64,000 nt of DNA from Gallaecimonas mangrovi (GCF_003367375.1 NZ_CP031416.1:1743501-1807500), one strand, 5' to 3'; shown: positions 16,086-26,164, numbered from the stretch's first letter. Made by a program: numbers and translations. The notes: generated by a model not told the origin, from the sequence alone.

Positions 16086-18209
16086 ATGACGAACATGCAG
16101 GGGTCTTACGACTGGGCTTTGGTGGCCCTGTCTTTTGTGGTTGCCGTGATGGCATCGTACAGTGCTTTAGATCTTGCTGGCCGTGTGCGAGCAAGCACGG
16201 GTATCGCCAAGCGTTTGTGGCTTTGGGGCGGTGCCTTTGCCATGGGAACCGGTATTTGGGCTATGCACTTTATTGGCATGTTGGCCTATGTCATGCCTGT
16301 TCGTATGGGTTACGACTTTACGATGACCGCTATCTCAATGGCGGCGGCTGTGTTTGCGTCAGCCCTGGCACTGAAAATCGTCAATGTTGCGCATTTAACG
16401 CGGCTGCACATGGCAAGTGGCGGCCTGGCCATGGGGCTGGGAATTTGTGTCATGCACTATTTGGGCATGGAAGCGATGGAGATGACGCCGCCCATTCATT
16501 ACGACCCCACTATCTTCTCGCTATCGGTGCTTATTGCCGTGGCTGCCTCTACCGCGGCGCTGTTTTTAGCCTTTCGCTTAAACGATAAAAATCGCCGTAC
16601 CCCAATTTGGCACCGCCTTGTGGCAGCGCTGGTTATGGGGGTGGGTATTTGCGGCATGCATTACACCGGCATGGCCGCTGCCGAAATGGCGCCCGATGCC
16701 GTAGGAGCAGGCGCCAGCAGTATGTCGCCCACACAGATGTCGGTGTCTATCGCCTTGGTAGCAGGCTGCATTATGCTGAGCGGACTGGTGCTGTCGATTT
16801 TCGATGCGCACCTTGCTTCTCGCAACGCCAAGCTGGCCAGTTCCTTACAGGAAGCCAACGACGAGCTTAAGTCTATGGTGCTGCACGACACCATGACCCG
16901 TTTACCCAACCGTTTATTGTTTGAAGAAAAGCTCAGCCAGTTTCTCACCATTGCCAAACGCCAGCAGCAACCCTTTTCGGTACTTTTTGTCGACCTTGAC
17001 CGCTTTAAAAACGTTAACGATTCCCTGGGCCACCATATCGGCGACCAATTGATTAAGCAGGCCGCCAAGCGCTTAACGGCGGCGCTGCGGGAAGATGACA
17101 TTGTGGCAAGGGTTGGCGGTGATGAATTTTTAGTGTTAACGCCGCCGGCGACCGATATTGAGCAAAGTGCCGGTATTGCTCGGCGCATTGTTGATGCCAT
17201 GGCCAGCGCCTTTGAAATTGAAGGCTCGGAAATTCGTATTTCATCAAGCGTTGGTATTAGCTGTTACCCACAAAATGGCCAAGATGGCCATGAGCTGATG
17301 GTGCATGCCGATGCGGCGATGTATAACGCCAAGGCGAGCGGTAGAAACAACTTTCAGTTCTTTGAAGCGGGTATGGTGTCAAAGGCCGAGCAGCGTAACC
17401 ATATTGAGAAAAGGCTGCGCTTGGCGCTGGATAACGAAACCCTGACCTTGGCTTACCAGCCGAAAATTTCGGCAGCCGATAACAGCCTAACCGGCCTTGA
17501 AGCGCTGCTGCGCTGGCATGACGACGAGCTTGGCATAGTGCCACCGGATAAGGTGATCCCGCTGGCTGAAGATACCGGCCTTATTTTGCCCTTGGGGGAG
17601 TGGGTGCTGCGCACCGCCTGCAAGCAGACCTTGGCTTGGCATCAACATGGCCAATTTACCAAAGTGCCGGTTGCCGTTAACCTGTCGCCAGTGCAGCTCA
17701 ACCAGCACGACTTTATTGAGCGGGTGGTGGCAATTTTAAACGAAACGGGCCTGGACCCGCGCTATTTGGAGCTGGAGCTAACCGAAAGTGCGGTGATGCA
17801 AAACCCCGACCGCGCCAATACCATTTTGACTGCGCTTCGCGATCTCGGTATTAAGATCTCCATTGATGACTTCGGTACCGGTTATTCAAATCTGGCCAAG
17901 CTCAAACGCTTTCCTATCGACAGGCTGAAAATCGACCGCTCTTTTACCGCCGGTGTCACCAAGGACGCCCAAGATGCCGCCATTGTAAAAGCGGTTATTG
18001 CCTTAGCCCACAGCCTGCAGTTGGATGTGGTGGCAGAAGGGGTGGAAACGCAAGACCAGCTAGAATTTATTCGCAGTCTGCAAGGGGAGCAGTATCAGGG
18101 CTTTTTATGCTCAAAAGCCCTGTCACCGGCCGACTTAGAAGCCTTTATGCAAAGCTGGAAAGACAACAGCAGCGTACTGCCAGAGATCGTTAAGGAAAAA
18201 GGGGCTTAA
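16086..18209 (+). CDS. MHYT-GGDEF-EAL cyclic-di-GMP enzyme
   Basis: The inner-membrane signalling protein has 707 residues. Residues 1-245 form a seven-helix MHYT sensor domain with three metal-binding motifs: AMHFIGM, VMHYLGM and GMHYTGM, thought in this family to sense a diatomic gas or copper. A GGDEF domain follows with an intact catalytic motif (RVGGDEF, about residue 343). An EAL domain follows with EALLRW (about 470) and DDFGTGYSNL, also intact. Both cyclase and phosphodiesterase activities are therefore possible; the net direction cannot be read. It is a single gene with a shared terminator against gapA. Confidence 0.95.
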   Translation: MTNMQGSYDWALVALSFVVAVMASYSALDLAGRVRASTGIAKRLWLWGGAFAMGTGIWAMHFIGMLAYVMPVRMGYDFTMTAISMAAAVFASALALKIVNVAHLTRLHMASGGLAMGLGICVMHYLGMEAMEMTPPIHYDPTIFSLSVLIAVAASTAALFLAFRLNDKNRRTPIWHRLVAALVMGVGICGMHYTGMAAAEMAPDAVGAGASSMSPTQMSVSIALVAGCIMLSGLVLSIFDAHLASRNAKLASSLQEANDELKSMVLHDTMTRLPNRLLFEEKLSQFLTIAKRQQQPFSVLFVDLDRFKNVNDSLGHHIGDQLIKQAAKRLTAALREDDIVARVGGDEFLVLTPPATDIEQSAGIARRIVDAMASAFEIEGSEIRISSSVGISCYPQNGQDGHELMVHADAAMYNAKASGRNNFQFFEAGMVSKAEQRNHIEKRLRLALDNETLTLAYQPKISAADNSLTGLEALLRWHDDELGIVPPDKVIPLAEDTGLILPLGEWVLRTACKQTLAWHQHGQFTKVPVAVNLSPVQLNQHDFIERVVAILNETGLDPRYLELELTESAVMQNPDRANTILTALRDLGIKISIDDFGTGYSNLAKLKRFPIDRLKIDRSFTAGVTKDAQDAAIVKAVIALAHSLQLDVVAEGVETQDQLEFIRSLQGEQYQGFLCSKALSPADLEAFMQSWKDNSSVLPEIVKEKGA

Positions 18210-18219
18210 TGCCCCTTTT
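18196..18219. terminator. Bidirectional terminator between the MHYT-GGDEF-EAL gene and gapA
   Basis: AAAAGGGGC / GCCCCTTTT hairpin lies in the short gap between the two convergent genes. Confidence 0.75.
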
Positions 18220-18223
18220 GCCA

Positions 18224-19228
18224 TTACTTAGCAGCCATCATGGCGGTGGCGGTATCGAGCATCCGGTTGGAGAATCCCCACTCGTTGTCGTACCAGCTCA
18301 TCACTTTGACCAAGCGCCCTTGCACCCGGGTTTGGGTGGCGTCGAAGTTAGACGAGTAGGGCACATGATTAAAGTCCATGGACACCAGCGGTGCGGTATT
18401 AATGGTTAACACCTCAGCAAGTGCCCCTTGGCTAGCCGCCTCGGACAAAATCGCATTCACTTCTTCTACCGTGGTATCACGGCCAGCAGTAAAGGTGAGG
18501 TCGACCAACGAGACGTTGGCAGTCGGAACGCGCACCGCCATACCGTCCACTTTGCCTTTAAGGGCTGGCACCACCAAACCCACAGCGGCGGCGGCGCCGG
18601 TTTTGGTGGGGATCATATTAAGCGCCGCGGCGCGGGCCCGGTGCAGATCCTTGTGGTAAACGTCAGTCAGGCGCTGATCGTTAGTGTAAGAGTGGATGGT
18701 GGTCATCAACCCCGACTCAATGCCCAGGGTGTCGTTAAGCGGCTTGGCAATAGGTGCCAGGCAGTTGGTGGTGCAAGAGGCATTGGAGACAATGGTCATG
18801 TCTTTGGTCAATATCTCGTGGTTCACCCCGTACACGACAGTGGCGTCTACATTTTTACCCGGCGCTGAGATCAATACCTTTTTGGCACCAGCAGCCAGGT
18901 GAGCCTTAGCGGTTTCACCGGTGGTAAACAGGCCGGTACACTCAAACACAATATCGATGGCCAATTCGCCCCATGGCAATTTGGCGGGATCTCGTTCACT
19001 GTAAGTAGCGATGGCTTTATCGTTGATATAAAGCGCTTTGTCGTCATGACTGACTTTGGCGTTAAAGCGACCGTGAATGGTGTCGTACTGGGTCAGGTGG
19101 GCGTTTACCGCTGCATCCCCCAGGTCGTTGATGGCAACGATGTCGATGTCGTAGGCTTTGTCGGTTTCGAACAAGGCGCGGAGAATGTTTCGACCAATGC
19201 GTCCATATCCATTAATGGCAACCCGCAT
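18224..19228 (-). CDS. gapA: Glyceraldehyde-3-phosphate dehydrogenase, type I
   Basis: Glycolytic NAD-dependent enzyme of 334 residues. The N-terminal NAD site is [14 protein letters not shown]; the catalytic cysteine lies in [12 protein letters not shown] and the base histidine in [10 protein letters not shown]. The start is at 19228, preceded by AAGGAC; the frame is open 18 codons upstream without support. It is divergent from msrB, the same arrangement as in E. coli and relatives. A second, longer GAPDH gene lies 1.6 kb away. Confidence 0.96.
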   Translation of the reverse strand: MRVAINGYGRIGRNILRALFETDKAYDIDIVAINDLGDAAVNAHLTQYDTIHGRFNAKVSHDDKALYINDKAIATYSERDPAKLPWGELAIDIVFECTGLFTTGETAKAHLAAGAKKVLISAPGKNVDATVVYGVNHEILTKDMTIVSNASCTTNCLAPIAKPLNDTLGIESGLMTTIHSYTNDQRLTDVYHKDLHRARAAALNMIPTKTGAAAAVGLVVPALKGKVDGMAVRVPTANVSLVDLTFTAGRDTTVEEVNAILSEAASQGALAEVLTINTAPLVSMDFNHVPYSSNFDATQTRVQGRLVKVMSWYDNEWGFSNRMLDTATAMMAAK

Positions 19229-19354
19229 GATAGTGTCCTTATCTGCTATTGCTGAAAAATTGGTAGTAAATTTACAGAACATTTGGTGCTTATCAAGGTT
19301 AAATCACCATAACACCAGAGCTATTGAAAATAAATTACATAAACGGAGCGTTTT

Positions 19355-19735
19355 ATGAACAAAAAAGGTTGGAAAGGCCCTCTCAGTTCTGCTGCTGAAG
19401 CGGTCACCCAACAAGGTGCAACGGAAAGGCCCTTCTCGGGTGAATATCTTTACGAGGATAGACCAGGGATATACCACTGTGTGGTGTGTGGCCAGGCGCT
19501 GTTTCATTCAGAAACCAAGTTTGACGCTGGTTGTGGTTGGCCTTCCTTTTTTGAAGAAGTTGAGCAAGGCGCGGTGCGCTACTTGGAAGATAACAGCCAT
19601 GGCATGGTGCGCACCGAAATTCGCTGTGGCAAATGCGATGCGCACTTAGGCCATGTATTTAATGATGGCCCTGCGCCTACTGGCCGCCGTTATTGTTTGA
19701 ATTCGGTGGCGTTGGATTTTGAGCCGCAGGCGTAG
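19355..19735 (+). CDS. msrB: Peptide-methionine (R)-S-oxide reductase
   Basis: This enzyme repairs methionine-R-sulfoxide in proteins using thioredoxin. The product has 126 residues. Two CxxC zinc-binding pairs are visible (CVVCGQALF and [10 protein letters not shown]), with the catalytic cysteine in [10 protein letters not shown]. It also has [11 protein letters not shown], conserved in the family. It is divergent from gapA. Its last 59 bp overlap the 3' end of the convergent DUF2989 gene. Confidence 0.96.
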   Translation: MNKKGWKGPLSSAAEAVTQQGATERPFSGEYLYEDRPGIYHCVVCGQALFHSETKFDAGCGWPSFFEEVEQGAVRYLEDNSHGMVRTEIRCGKCDAHLGHVFNDGPAPTGRRYCLNSVALDFEPQA

Positions 19736-20567
19736 CCTGTGTGTCCTTGTTCTGTTCAGGGCGAGGGTCTAATTGCGCCATTGGTGGCTTAAAGCGATTT
19801 TCTTTGATGGCCAAGTCCACCTCGTCTGCCTTTTTATCGAGCTTGGCGATAAGGGATTTGTCATTTCTTAAATATTGCTCCAGCGGTTTGGGATCGGTGG
19901 CTACGCCATGGTGCTGGGCAATACGGGTCCAAAGATAGGCTTCCTGATAGCGCCGCTGAGACATGGAGAGCGTGGCCAGGGTTTGAAAAATGTCAGGCTC
20001 TACAGTGGCTGATTCCCGGGGCAGGGCGAGGCCTTCAAGCAATAATTGCGCGGTTTTCTCGGTGTCGCTTTTGGCGTAGTAACCGGCCAGCATGGCTTTT
20101 AATTCCAAGGTATTAAAAGCGCCACTGCCTTCTTCTGCCAAAAAGGCATCAAGGGCCTTTTGGTCATCCAGGCGGGTATAGAGGTAGTAAAGAATGTGCG
20201 GGTCTTTACTGGTTTTATATTGCTGCTGAAGTGCTTTTAGGTCTTGTAAAATGGCGACATAAGCACGGCCCCTGTCACTTTGGCGCTCTTTTAGGGTTTT
20301 ATGCACCACCCCTGCCGCTTTGGCCATGCAGTTGCGGTAGTCTTCGGTATCAAGCAGCAGTTTGTAACCGGGGTAGCCTGGGTCACCGGTGAGTTTGCTC
20401 ACCGCATACCGCTGGCGAATAAGCGCTGCCCGCTCGCTGCGGCACCACCCGTCTTTATTTAATCGTGAACACAGCGCTGGCTTTTGCTGGCAGATCTCCT
20501 GCAAGCTTGGCTCGCTGTTGCAGCCGCTTAAGATGAGCGCTGCAAGCAACCACATCAGCCTTTTCAT
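19677..20567 (-). CDS. DUF2989 family lipoprotein
   Basis: The product has 296 residues with signal peptide and lipobox LSGC at the start ([16 protein letters not shown]). The early part is Cys-rich (four cysteines within 30 residues of the mature end, [16 protein letters not shown]). The middle is helical and TPR-like, with repeated pairs such as [20 protein letters not shown] and [20 protein letters not shown]. The tail is Pro/Asn/Gln-rich low complexity. The family is known from Vibrio, Shewanella and Aeromonas but has no assigned role. The end overlaps convergent msrB. Confidence 0.8.
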   Translation of the reverse strand: MKRLMWLLAALILSGCNSEPSLQEICQQKPALCSRLNKDGWCRSERAALIRQRYAVSKLTGDPGYPGYKLLLDTEDYRNCMAKAAGVVHKTLKERQSDRGRAYVAILQDLKALQQQYKTSKDPHILYYLYTRLDDQKALDAFLAEEGSGAFNTLELKAMLAGYYAKSDTEKTAQLLLEGLALPRESATVEPDIFQTLATLSMSQRRYQEAYLWTRIAQHHGVATDPKPLEQYLRNDKSLIAKLDKKADEVDLAIKENRFKPPMAQLDPRPEQNKDTQATPAAQNPTPPNSNNNGGQ

Positions 20568-20810
20568 GAACGTCCTTCTTTCATCTGTTCTTTGTCATTT
20601 GTTAAGCCAGTTTGGCAATGCCTTGGTCGCCTGACAATAGCAAAACTGTCAATGACAACACTGAGTGTGGCGAAAGCGGTTGCCCTTGGGTAAAATTGCG
20701 ACCGCCTGACTTCCCGTACGAGGCTAAGCAGGCCCCTACATTAGATTGCGACCAATATCATTAAAGACCGCGGTCGCCGGCACCTACGACGTGAAACTAA
20801 AGGAAACCCC

Positions 20811-22247
20811 ATGAGCAACACGCAACCGGATATCTACATGAAGAGCTGGCAAGAGCGTCAGGAACTGGCCGAGCAGATGCAACCCATTATCGGCCGTCTG
20901 TATCGCAACTACGGCGTGGAGTTAGTTATCTACGGTAAGCCGTTGCTCAACGCTTCTACTATCGACATCATCAAAAGCCATCGCCAAGTGCGCCGCTTTG
21001 AAGGTGAAAAACTGCGCCTGCGTGAAAGCTTTCCGCTGTTTAGCGCGCTGTCGAACATGAAGTTGGCCCCGGCCCGTATTGATATTGGTAAGCTGGCAGT
21101 TAACTACTTGAAAAACCACGGCGACAAAACCGTTGATGCCTTCTTGCGTGAAGAATTGGCCGAAGTGGTTGATCACGAAGACAACATGCAGCCCCGTGAC
21201 GTGGTGCTTTATGGTTTTGGCCGTATCGGCCGTTTGCTGGCGCGTTTGCTGATTGAACGTACCGGCCCGCAAAATAAATTGCGCCTGCGCGCCATTGTGG
21301 TGCGTGGCGGTAAAGACGGCGATTTGCAAAAGCGTGCCAGCTTGCTGCGCCGCGATTCCATTCATGGCCCTTTCAATGGCTCCATTTGGGTAGACGAAGA
21401 AGCGTCGGCCATTGTCGCCAACGGCTGTTATATCAAGGTGATTTACGCCAACCAGCCGGAAGATATTGACTACACCCAATACGGCATTGAAGACGCACTG
21501 GTCATTGATAACACCGGTGTCTTTAAAGACGAAAAACTGGCTCGCCATTTGGAAGCCAAAGGTGCCAGCAAAGTGTTGCTGACCGCGCCGAGCGGCGGCG
21601 ATGTGAAAAACATCGTTTATGGCGTCAACAACGACATGATTTTGGCTGAAGATAAAATCATTTCTGCCGCCTCTTGCACCACCAACGCTATTACGCCGGT
21701 GCTCAAAGCCATTAACGACAAATACGGCATTGAGTACGGCCACGTTGAAACCGTGCATTCTTACACTAACGATCAAAACCTGATTGATAACTACCACAAA
21801 GCCGAGCGTCGTGGCCGCAGTGCACCGCTGAACATGGTATTGACCAGCACTGGCGCCGCTAAAGCGGTATCTAAAGCGCTGCCAGAACTCAAAGGCAAGC
21901 TGACCGGTAACGCCATTCGGGTACCGACCCCGAACGTTTCCATGGCCATCTTGAACCTGACCCTCAAAGGTGACGTGAGCCGTGAAGAGGTGAATAACTA
22001 CCTGAGCGAAACGTCCTTGTTTAGTGACCTTCGCGACCAGATTGATTTTTCAACCTCTACCGAAATCGTGTCTTCTGACCTGGTTGGTTCTCGCTACGCC
22101 GGTGTGGTGGACTCGCAAGCCACCCTGACTCAGGAAAACCACGTGGTGCTTTACGTGTGGTACGACAACGAATTTGGCTATTCTTGCCAGGTAGTGCGCG
22201 TAGCCCAAGACATGGCTGGCCTTTACTACCCCAGCCTGCCGTGCTAA
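20811..22247 (+). CDS. Long-form glyceraldehyde-3-phosphate dehydrogenase
   Basis: The product has 478 residues, about 140 longer than gapA, because of an extra N-terminal region of about 125 residues before the NAD site (VVLYGFGRIGRLLARLL). The catalytic cysteine is in SAASCTTNAITP and the histidine in ETVHSYTNDQNL. This type is found beside normal gapA in Vibrio and Shewanella, where it is usually annotated simply as glyceraldehyde-3-phosphate dehydrogenase. Its cofactor preference and direction (gluconeogenic or NADP-linked) are unknown. AAAGGAAA precedes the ATG and a terminator follows. Confidence 0.93.
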   Translation: MSNTQPDIYMKSWQERQELAEQMQPIIGRLYRNYGVELVIYGKPLLNASTIDIIKSHRQVRRFEGEKLRLRESFPLFSALSNMKLAPARIDIGKLAVNYLKNHGDKTVDAFLREELAEVVDHEDNMQPRDVVLYGFGRIGRLLARLLIERTGPQNKLRLRAIVVRGGKDGDLQKRASLLRRDSIHGPFNGSIWVDEEASAIVANGCYIKVIYANQPEDIDYTQYGIEDALVIDNTGVFKDEKLARHLEAKGASKVLLTAPSGGDVKNIVYGVNNDMILAEDKIISAASCTTNAITPVLKAINDKYGIEYGHVETVHSYTNDQNLIDNYHKAERRGRSAPLNMVLTSTGAAKAVSKALPELKGKLTGNAIRVPTPNVSMAILNLTLKGDVSREEVNNYLSETSLFSDLRDQIDFSTSTEIVSSDLVGSRYAGVVDSQATLTQENHVVLYVWYDNEFGYSCQVVRVAQDMAGLYYPSLPC

Positions 22248-22258
22248 TTAGCAGCAAA

Positions 22259-22285
22259 CAAAAGGCACCTTCGGGTGCCTTTTTT
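22259..22285 (+). terminator. Intrinsic terminator after the long GAPDH gene
   Basis: GGCACC-TTCG-GGTGCC stem-loop with a stable TTCG tetraloop followed by TTTTTT. Confidence 0.9.
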
Positions 22286-22351
22286 GACGCCTCGGCTCTG
22301 GCCTGTGCGTGTTAGACTACAGGCTTATCCTCACCAAGAAGGACCGCATCA

Positions 22352-23473
22352 ATGCATATCTCCGCCGGTTTTGACAGTGGCAATATCGACGTGCTGAAAG
22401 CTGATAGCAGCGACGATATTCAGCTGGCTATCAAAAAAGACCACCAGTCTGATTTCTACCAATGGTTTCATTTTCGTGTTCATGGTGAGCGCGACCAGCA
22501 ATACGTGATGAAAATTACCAATGCCAGCGGGTCGGCTTATGCCTCCAAAGGCTGGGAAGGGTATCAGGCGGTAGCCTCTTATGACCGTCAGAACTGGTTC
22601 CGGGTACCTACCGACTACGACGGTACCAACCTCACCATTACCCACGTGCAAGAAGAGCCGGTGTGTTATTACGCCTATTTCGCGCCGTATTCGTGGGAGC
22701 GCCATCAAGATCTTATCGCCGGTTCCCAGCAAAGCTTGGATTGCACCCCGGTGCACCTTGGCGAAACCCTCGATGGCCGCGAACTGACCATGTTGGTGGC
22801 GGGGGATGAAGCTACTGCCAAACGTAAGATTTGGGTGATTGCCCGCCAGCACCCCGGTGAAACCATGGCCGAATGGTTTATGGAAGGCTTTATTGGCCGC
22901 TTGCTGGATGACGAAGACGGTGTAGCCCGTTCTTTACTCAGTGAAAACGTCTTTTACTTGGTACCAAACATGAACCCCGACGGCAGTGTGCGTGGTCACC
23001 TTCGCACTAACGCTGTTGGCGTTAACCTCAACCGTGAATGGCAAGAGCCGTCCATGGAAAAAAGCCCGGAAGTGTATCTGGTTCGGCAAATGATGGAACA
23101 AAAAGGCCTGGATCTGTGCTTGGACATCCATGGCGACGAAGGTTTGCCTTACAACTTCTTGGCAGGCTCCGAAGGGACACCCAGCTTTGATGACAACATC
23201 CAAGCCCAGCAAGACAAATTTAAAGAAGCGCTGCTGGCTGTGACTCCGGAATTTCAAACCCAGTATGGCTACGACATCAGCGCCCCAGGGCAGGCCAATA
23301 TGACGGTGTGCACCAACTGGATAGCCGACCGCTTTGGCACCTTGGCCTATACCTTGGAGATGCCCTTTAAGGATAACGCCGACCTGCCAGACCCCGATTA
23401 TGGATGGTCGCCAGCCCGTGCCATGCAACTGGGCGAGGACGTATTAACCGCAGTTTGGAGACACCTCAAATAA
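22352..23473 (+). CDS. M14-family zinc carboxypeptidase (cytosolic CCP/AGBL-like)
   Basis: The product has 373 residues and no signal peptide. An N-terminal beta-domain of about 120 residues (FYQWFHFRVHGERDQQYVMK, YYAYFAPYSWERH) is typical of cytosolic carboxypeptidase-like proteins. The catalytic domain has the zinc motif RQHPGETMAEW (H and E), the third ligand H in LDIHGDEG, NMNPDGSVRGHLR with NLNREW for substrate binding, and the catalytic glutamate in TLEMPF. The eukaryotic relatives remove glutamate from protein tails; the bacterial substrate is unknown. It is transcribed alone. Confidence 0.9.
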   Translation: MHISAGFDSGNIDVLKADSSDDIQLAIKKDHQSDFYQWFHFRVHGERDQQYVMKITNASGSAYASKGWEGYQAVASYDRQNWFRVPTDYDGTNLTITHVQEEPVCYYAYFAPYSWERHQDLIAGSQQSLDCTPVHLGETLDGRELTMLVAGDEATAKRKIWVIARQHPGETMAEWFMEGFIGRLLDDEDGVARSLLSENVFYLVPNMNPDGSVRGHLRTNAVGVNLNREWQEPSMEKSPEVYLVRQMMEQKGLDLCLDIHGDEGLPYNFLAGSEGTPSFDDNIQAQQDKFKEALLAVTPEFQTQYGYDISAPGQANMTVCTNWIADRFGTLAYTLEMPFKDNADLPDPDYGWSPARAMQLGEDVLTAVWRHLK

Positions 23474-23484
23474 TTGCGATAAAT

Positions 23485-23511
23485 AGGGCCGCTGATGCGG
23501 CCCTTGTTCTT
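23485..23511 (+). terminator. Intrinsic terminator after the M14 peptidase gene
   Basis: GGGCCGC / GCGGCCC stem followed by a T-rich tract (TTGTTCTTGTT). Confidence 0.7.
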
Positions 23512-23579
23512 GTTATACCCAGGGGGCTGTGTCAGGGTATTGGCTTCATTATAAAAACGATTCGGAGCCCCCTTAATAC

Positions 23580-25241
23580 ATGGAAGCTTTCAACAATTTG
23601 CTGCTGACCATTGACAGCTATCTCGGCAGCTCAGCTTGGTTCCCATACGTCTTGCTTGGCGTCGGTATCTTCTTCACGCTCTACCTTGGTTTTCCGCAAG
23701 TTCGTTATTTCCGCCAGGCCTGGCGGGTGGTGAGTGGTAAGTACGACCACACTCACATGAAAGGCGATACCTCGCATTTCCAAGCGTTAAGCACGGCCCT
23801 TTCAGGCACTGTTGGTACCGGTAACATTGGTGGTGTGGCGCTGGCTATTTTCCTTGGTGGCCCGGCAGCGCTATTTTGGATGTGGATGACCGCCTTTTTG
23901 GGGATGACCACCAAGTTTGTGGAAGTCACCCTTTCCCATAAATACCGCGACCGTGCCCCCGATGGCACCATGGCCGGTGGCCCCATGTATTACATGGACA
24001 AGCGCCTTAACATGAAGTGGCTGGCGGTGCTTTTTGCCATCGCTACCATTATTTGTTCCTTTGGTACCGGTAACCTGCCGCAAAGTAACAATATCGCCCA
24101 AGGCATGGCCGTTACCTTTGGGATCAAGCCCATTATTACCGGCGGTGTGCTGGCGGTGTTGCTGGCCATGGTTATCCTTGGTGGCATTAACCGCATTGCC
24201 AAGGTCACCTCAAAAGTGGTGCCCTTTATGGCCATTTTTTATGTGATTGGCGCCTTGTCGGTGATTTTGATGAATCTCGACAACCTCTGGCCGTCCTTTA
24301 AGTCAGTGTTTGCCGACGCCTTCACTGGCGCCTCGGCCACCGGTGGCTTCTTGGGTGCCAGCTTTGCTTATGCCTTTAACCGGGGTGTTAACCGCGGCTT
24401 GTTCTCAAACGAAGCAGGGCAGGGCTCAGCGCCTATCGCGCACGCCTCGGCCCGTGCCGATGAGCCGGTTTCTGAAGGCATGGTGTCCATTCTTGAACCC
24501 TTCATCGACACCATCATTATTTGTACCTTGACCGGTTTGGTTATCCTCAGCTCCGGGGTGTGGACCGAAAAATTCGAGAACAAATTTGAACGGGCCGACA
24601 TGACCATTGTTGCCGGCCATTACTCCGATAAAGTCGCGGCTGACCAAAAGCAGCTTTATGCCTACCTAAGCGACAAGCCCAGCACGGTAAAACCCTTTAA
24701 TGGCGCCGTGAAAGTGCAAGACGGTAAAGTGGTTGGCGGCTCAGACATTACGGTTATCAACGCCCGCTCTGTGGGTGAAGATGTACGTTTTCGCGTTGGC
24801 GGCCATCCGTTTAGCGGTGTGCTTGATATCAGCGGCGGTAACATCGCCGATCCGGATATCAACGTGGTTGGTAAATCCTTGGTGCACTCAGCGGAACTGA
24901 CCACCAAGGCCTTTACCAAGGGCTATTTTGGCTCCTACGGCCAATACATTGTGTCGATTGGCTTGCTGCTATTTGCCTTTTCCACGGCTATTGCCTGGTC
25001 TTATTACGGTGACCGGGCCGTGATTTACCTGGTGGGTTACAAGTGGGTGATGCCCTACCGGGTGGTTTATTGCTTTGGTTTCTTGTGGGCAGCGGTAAGC
25101 GATACCACGGTGGTGTGGAATATCGCTGCGGTGGCCATTGTGCTGATGGCGCTACCTAACTTGTTGGGCCTGATGCTGCTGGCCAAAGAAATGAAACAAA
25201 CGGTCAGAGACTACTGGGCCAGTTTCAAAGAAAACGACTAA
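23580..25241 (+). CDS. Alanine/glycine:cation symporter (AGCS family)
   Basis: The 553-residue inner-membrane sodium or proton:alanine symporter has about eleven membrane segments. Family blocks are [22 protein letters not shown] cut across residues 77-100, [13 protein letters not shown] and [19 protein letters not shown]. It is longer than the typical 450-490 residues because a soluble insert of roughly 110 residues (about residues 340-440, beginning after the helix ending LVILSSGVW) lies between two membrane segments and faces one side. Such inserts occur in marine gammaproteobacterial members. A terminator follows immediately. Confidence 0.92.
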   Translation: MEAFNNLLLTIDSYLGSSAWFPYVLLGVGIFFTLYLGFPQVRYFRQAWRVVSGKYDHTHMKGDTSHFQALSTALSGTVGTGNIGGVALAIFLGGPAALFWMWMTAFLGMTTKFVEVTLSHKYRDRAPDGTMAGGPMYYMDKRLNMKWLAVLFAIATIICSFGTGNLPQSNNIAQGMAVTFGIKPIITGGVLAVLLAMVILGGINRIAKVTSKVVPFMAIFYVIGALSVILMNLDNLWPSFKSVFADAFTGASATGGFLGASFAYAFNRGVNRGLFSNEAGQGSAPIAHASARADEPVSEGMVSILEPFIDTIIICTLTGLVILSSGVWTEKFENKFERADMTIVAGHYSDKVAADQKQLYAYLSDKPSTVKPFNGAVKVQDGKVVGGSDITVINARSVGEDVRFRVGGHPFSGVLDISGGNIADPDINVVGKSLVHSAELTTKAFTKGYFGSYGQYIVSIGLLLFAFSTAIAWSYYGDRAVIYLVGYKWVMPYRVVYCFGFLWAAVSDTTVVWNIAAVAIVLMALPNLLGLMLLAKEMKQTVRDYWASFKEND

Positions 25242-25271
25242 AAAAGGGGCGCCCAATGGCGCCCCTTTTTG
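25242..25271 (+). terminator. Intrinsic terminator after the AGCS gene
   Basis: GGGGCGCC / GGCGCCCC stem flanked by A and T runs. Confidence 0.88.
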
Positions 25272-25299
25272 TTACCATTCGGCCTCAAAAGGAGGACCG

Positions 25300-25644
25300 A
25301 TGGCAATCATCCACTGTTATGCCTGTGGCAAACGGATCTCAGATAAGGCGCCTTCTTGCCCCCATTGTGGGCAAGTGCGTAGTGACGATCCTGAAGCTGT
25401 CGCCCAAGGGCGAGCCCGGCAAAAAGCCCTTAAAGTGAGCAAATACAATAATGGCTCTATGCTGGCGCTGTTGTCTGCCGGCCTGGGCTTTTTGATTTTG
25501 TGGGTTATGATGTCGCACCCCGAGCTGGCAAAAGATTCCAGGCCGACAATTAAGTGGGTTGGTGATGCACTATTAGCCATAGGCTTAACCGGCTATGTTG
25601 CCTGCCGCGTGATGGCCATATGGCATAAGCGTAAAGGGGGTTAA
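25300..25644 (+). CDS. Zinc-ribbon membrane protein
   Basis: The product has 114 residues. The N-terminus has a CxxC...CxxC zinc ribbon (CYACGKRISDKAPSCPHCGQ, residues 6-25). Two membrane segments follow (LALLSAGLGFLILWVMM and ALLAIGLTGYVACRVMAI). The N-terminal ribbon is of the general double-zinc-ribbon kind seen in many small membrane proteins. No function is known. It starts a probable three-gene unit with yeaC and the DUF1653 gene, 2 bp before yeaC. Confidence 0.75.
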   Translation: MAIIHCYACGKRISDKAPSCPHCGQVRSDDPEAVAQGRARQKALKVSKYNNGSMLALLSAGLGFLILWVMMSHPELAKDSRPTIKWVGDALLAIGLTGYVACRVMAIWHKRKGG

Positions 25645-25646
25645 TA

Positions 25647-25922
25647 ATGTTTTCTGAAATGATAGCCAACATGGACGAAGCCACTTACCTGCGGCTGCGC
25701 GATGCTGCTGAAACCGGTAAATGGCCCGACGGCACCGCTTTGGATGAAGCGCAGCGTGGCAACTGCTTGCAGTTGGTTATGGCCTACCAGTCATTGAAAC
25801 TCACCGAACACCAACACATGGAAATGGGCCCCGGTGGCGAGCTGGTACAAAAGTCTAAACGTGAGCTCAAGGCGCTGTTTGCCGGTAATGAAGAGCAAGA
25901 GATCATGAGGACGAAGTTATAA
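25647..25922 (+). CDS. yeaC: YeaC family protein (DUF1315)
   Basis: The product has 91 residues and matches DUF1315 throughout: MDEATYLRLRDAAETGKWPD near the start, CLQLVMAYQSL and HMEMGPGGELV near the end. The family is small, cytosolic and uncharacterised. In E. coli it is also near msrB and gapA, so the wider neighbourhood is conserved. Its stop codon overlaps the proposed start of the DUF1653 gene. Confidence 0.88.
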   Translation: MFSEMIANMDEATYLRLRDAAETGKWPDGTALDEAQRGNCLQLVMAYQSLKLTEHQHMEMGPGGELVQKSKRELKALFAGNEEQEIMRTKL

Positions 25923-26140
25923 AACCCGGTATTTATCGCCACTACAAAGGCAACTTGTATCAAGTGTACGAGGTCGCCCAGCACAGCGAGACACAAGAGG
26001 CGTTAGTGGTTTACCGGCCCCTCTACGGTGAAGGGCGGCTATGGGTAAGACCGCTGGCGATGTTCAGTGAAATGGTCGATACCGATTCCGGGCCAAAGCC
26101 GCGTTTTGAGTGGCTTAAAGCCAGTGATGCAACTATATAA
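25919..26140 (+). CDS. DUF1653 family protein with a non-canonical ATA start
   Basis: The frame reads KPGIYRHYKGNLYQVYEVAQ, the conserved N-terminus of DUF1653 proteins, then VVYRPLYGEGRLWVRPLAMF and ends at 26140 (about 73 residues, the family's usual size). No ATG, GTG or TTG precedes KPGIY in frame. The codon at the expected place is ATA (25919), 8 bases after GAGG. It overlaps the yeaC stop as ATAA, where ATGA would be the normal junction. The next normal start, TTG at 25955, would remove the conserved N-terminus. Either initiation is at ATA or the gene has lost its start by a G to A change. Confidence 0.75.
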   Translation: MKPGIYRHYKGNLYQVYEVAQHSETQEALVVYRPLYGEGRLWVRPLAMFSEMVDTDSGPKPRFEWLKASDATI

Positions 26141-26164
26141 AAAGCTCCCTCGGGAGCTTTTTTG
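26139..26164 (+). terminator. Intrinsic terminator after the DUF1653 gene
   Basis: AAAGCTCCC / GGGAGCTTT stem followed by T residues, directly at the stop codon. Confidence 0.85.

Noticed and set aside
20922-21797. 291-codon open frame antisense to the long GAPDH gene
   Set aside because: Shadow frame of a highly conserved enzyme; composition is that of reversed coding sequence.
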